In this document: positions 61,080-64,000 of the stretch, piece after piece | Position numbering within the stretch: the stretch's first letter is position 1 | How the letters are laid out: the number at the start of each line of letters is the position of its first letter | Origin: CAIJMU01 sp035530275 | GTDB lineage: Bacteria; Spirochaetota; Spirochaetia; Treponematales; Rectinemataceae | Direction: 5' to 3' | Assembly (NCBI GenBank): GCA_035530275.1 | Contig: DATKVC010000019.1 | Location: 62,001 to 126,000, forward strand | Length of the DNA stretch: 64,000 nt | Position numbers and translations under genes: made by a program | The notes under the pieces: model-generated | Told to the model about the DNA's origin: nothing | The model's database searches: none | What the model saw: the letters and a program-made list of their open reading frames with translations, nothing else

Positions 61080-62480
<1,401 letters not shown>

Positions 62481-63055
62481 GACGGGGTCCCCGTCGTTTT
62501 TGGCCGCGTCGAGGGCTCCGGCGAAAACGGGTTCGAGGGTCGCCTCGGCGACCTCGAGGACGAGGCGGCGCAGCCCGCCGCCCGAGCGCACGTAGAGGCT
62601 CGCGACCTCGCCCTCGGCCTGCATCGCGCCGAGGAGGGCCACCGAGCGCACGGCCTGCCCGGCCACAGCCTCGTCCTCGTCGTAAAGGGCTCGTCTCAGG
62701 AAGACCCAGGCGGCCACCCTTCCCGAAAGACCGAGGCGCTTGGCGGCCTCCGCTCGGGCACCGGCGTCGGGGTCGGAGACGAGGATCTGCCCGAGGGCGA
62801 AGAGGTCGTCGCCGGCGTCGATGACGCGGCGATAACGTCCTGGCAACCCCGCCTGAGGCAGGGCAGAGGGCGGTAAGGCTGTCAGAAGCTTGTAGGCCTT
62901 CGTCACGCGTCCGAAGGAGGCGGCTGTGGCTGGATCGCCAGAGACATCGGGATGGTAGCGGCGGGCGAGACGGCGATAAGCCAGCCGCACGTCCTCGGCG
63001 TCGGCGCCGGGTCCGAGACCGAGGACGGTCCTGGGATCGACCCAGGGCTCCACGC

Positions 63056-64000
63056 TCACTTCCCGGCTCCTTTGGCGAGGCGCACCCCGCGCGCGAGGAG
63101 CTCTCCCACGAGGCCTTCGAGCTCGGCGCGGAAGACCCGGAGCCTGCCCTCGCCGTCGGATTCGGCGGCGGCCCTTCCCCGCGCGACGGCATCGGAGATT
63201 TCCGAGCCGAGGGCTCCGCCGAGGGGGGCCTGCGAGGCGAGGACGGCGAGTCGTTCCGAGAGCTCCTGGATCTTGGCCGCGATGGAGGCGGCGCTCTCGT
63301 CGGAAACTCCGCGCTGGAGATCGACGATCCTGATGGCCTGTTCGATGCCCGTCTCGAGATCCCGGGCCGAAACGTGGAGTATGTCCGACTCGTCGATCGT
63401 GAAATCAACCTGGATCCGTGGGGCGCCTGCGCGGGCGGGCCTGAGCCCCGCGAGGAGGAAGCGCCCGAGCGAGAGATTATCGGCGACCCTCGCCGATTCT
63501 CCCTGGAGAACATGCACCTCGACGGAATCCTGGTCGTCGGAGACGGTAGTGAACATGCGCTGCTTGCTCGCAGGCACGGGACTGTTCTTGCGGATGAGGG
63601 GAACGAAGCGCCCCCCGTCGATCTCGACGCCGTAGGTCCTCGAGACGACATCGCGGACCTGGAGCCTGTCCGAGCCCGAAATGAGGGCGCTCTCGACGGC
63701 CGCCCCCATCGCCACGACCTCTTCGGGATTGACCGCTCCCTCGGGCTTGAGGCCGAAGCGTTCGGCGAGTATTCGGCGCACAAGGGGCATGCGGCTCGAA
63801 CCGCCGGAGAGGATGAGGCGGTCGATCTTCGACGCCTCGATCTTCGCGTCGGCGAGAGCCCGAGCGGTGAGCTCGAGGGTCCTTTCGACGAAGGGAGCGG
63901 CGATGGCCTCGAACTCCGCGCGGCTCACGGAGAGTTGGGGATGGACGAGGCCGCCGTCGCCGGAACGAAAGGCGAAGGGAAGGGCGATGGTCGTCTCCGA
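63056..64000 (-). CDS. Hsp70-family chaperone, C-terminal part (5' end outside the window)
   Basis: About 314 residues of a DnaK-like protein, open at the right window edge. The end of the ATPase domain is clear: DRLILSGGSSRMPLVRR and NPEEVVAMGAAVESALI. The substrate-binding domain follows with VEVHVLQGESARVADNLSLG and a helical lid. The lid ends without the flexible EEVD-type or polar tail of a main DnaK. The pairing with a J/HEAT protein suggests a specialised Hsp70. Confidence 0.9.
   Translation of the reverse strand, partial: SETTIALPFAFRSGDGGLVHPQLSVSRAEFEAIAAPFVERTLELTARALADAKIEASKIDRLILSGGSSRMPLVRRILAERFGLKPEGAVNPEEVVAMGAAVESALISGSDRLQVRDVVSRTYGVEIDGGRFVPLIRKNSPVPASKQRMFTTVSDDQDSVEVHVLQGESARVADNLSLGRFLLAGLRPARAGAPRIQVDFTIDESDILHVSARDLETGIEQAIRIVDLQRGVSDESAASIAAKIQELSERLAVLASQAPLGGALGSEISDAVARGRAAAESDGEGRLRVFRAELEGLVGELLARGVRLAKGAGK

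Overview
This 64 kb window is GC-rich and has tightly packed genes with many 1-14 bp start/stop overlaps. Gene content suggests a free-living, probably fermentative, diderm spirochaete. The cues are a PTS IIA protein fused to an excisionase-type HTH, a DUF1577/PilZ-like protein, a response regulator-small TPR-bactofilin cluster, a short SMC, a LolA-like/beta-barrel/ABC-permease cluster and a glycyl radical enzyme operon. No rRNA or complete tRNA is visible, so the taxonomic call is an inference from gene families.

Layout. 1-10438: a type I restriction-modification island in the order hsdM (5' end outside the window), a DUF1016 PDDEXK nuclease, hsdS, an AAA ATPase, a small TOPRIM-like protein, hsdR and a YgjP/DUF45 metallopeptidase. 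10439-15021: an accessory strip with a degenerate 21-bp tandem array, two toxin-antitoxin loci whose toxins are internally deleted, a nucleotidyltransferase, and an AraC regulator with an aldo/keto reductase. 15253-19719: an operon of a glycyl radical enzyme of unknown substrate, its radical SAM activase and an FMN split-barrel protein. 19842-24018: EamA transporter, exported protein, DTW-domain tRNA modifier, manA and a YaiI/DUF188 protein. 23955-30311 (minus strand): smc, a one-TM protein, a large Pro/Ala-rich lipoprotein and a monofunctional transglycosylase. 30456-32386: diguanylate cyclase and PTS IIA regulator. 32564-38039: envelope cluster of LolA-like protein, barrel, ABC ATPase and two FtsX-type permeases. 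38036-40031: a scar with a broken tetR, two IS3-family transposase fragments and a 5'-truncated dnaE. 39957-45700: plsC, then rpsT, HU, response regulator, small TPR, bactofilin, rho and rpmE. 45766-45871: a group II intron 5' fragment directly behind the rpmE terminator. 46064-55031: housekeeping genes (HAD phosphatase, rdgB, nrnA-like, M24 peptidase, nth, recQ, PilZ-like). 55188-62480: pgi, murG, cvpA, DNA polymerase III delta', and an NtrB/NtrC-type pair. 62436-64000: a J-domain protein and the C-terminal part of an Hsp70.

How the genes work together. The first 10 kb is a layered defence island: hsdM, hsdS and hsdR make one restriction-modification machine, and accessory genes are threaded between its subunits. 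The ATPase/TOPRIM pair resembles in outline the ATPase-TOPRIM anti-phage systems that guard restriction systems. The glycyl radical operon is a self-contained anaerobic catabolic or biosynthetic step with its own activator and a flavin-type partner. Most of the rest is core metabolism, envelope building and regulation. The main sites of decay are the toxin-antitoxin strip, the tetR/IS3/dnaE junction and the intron remnant.
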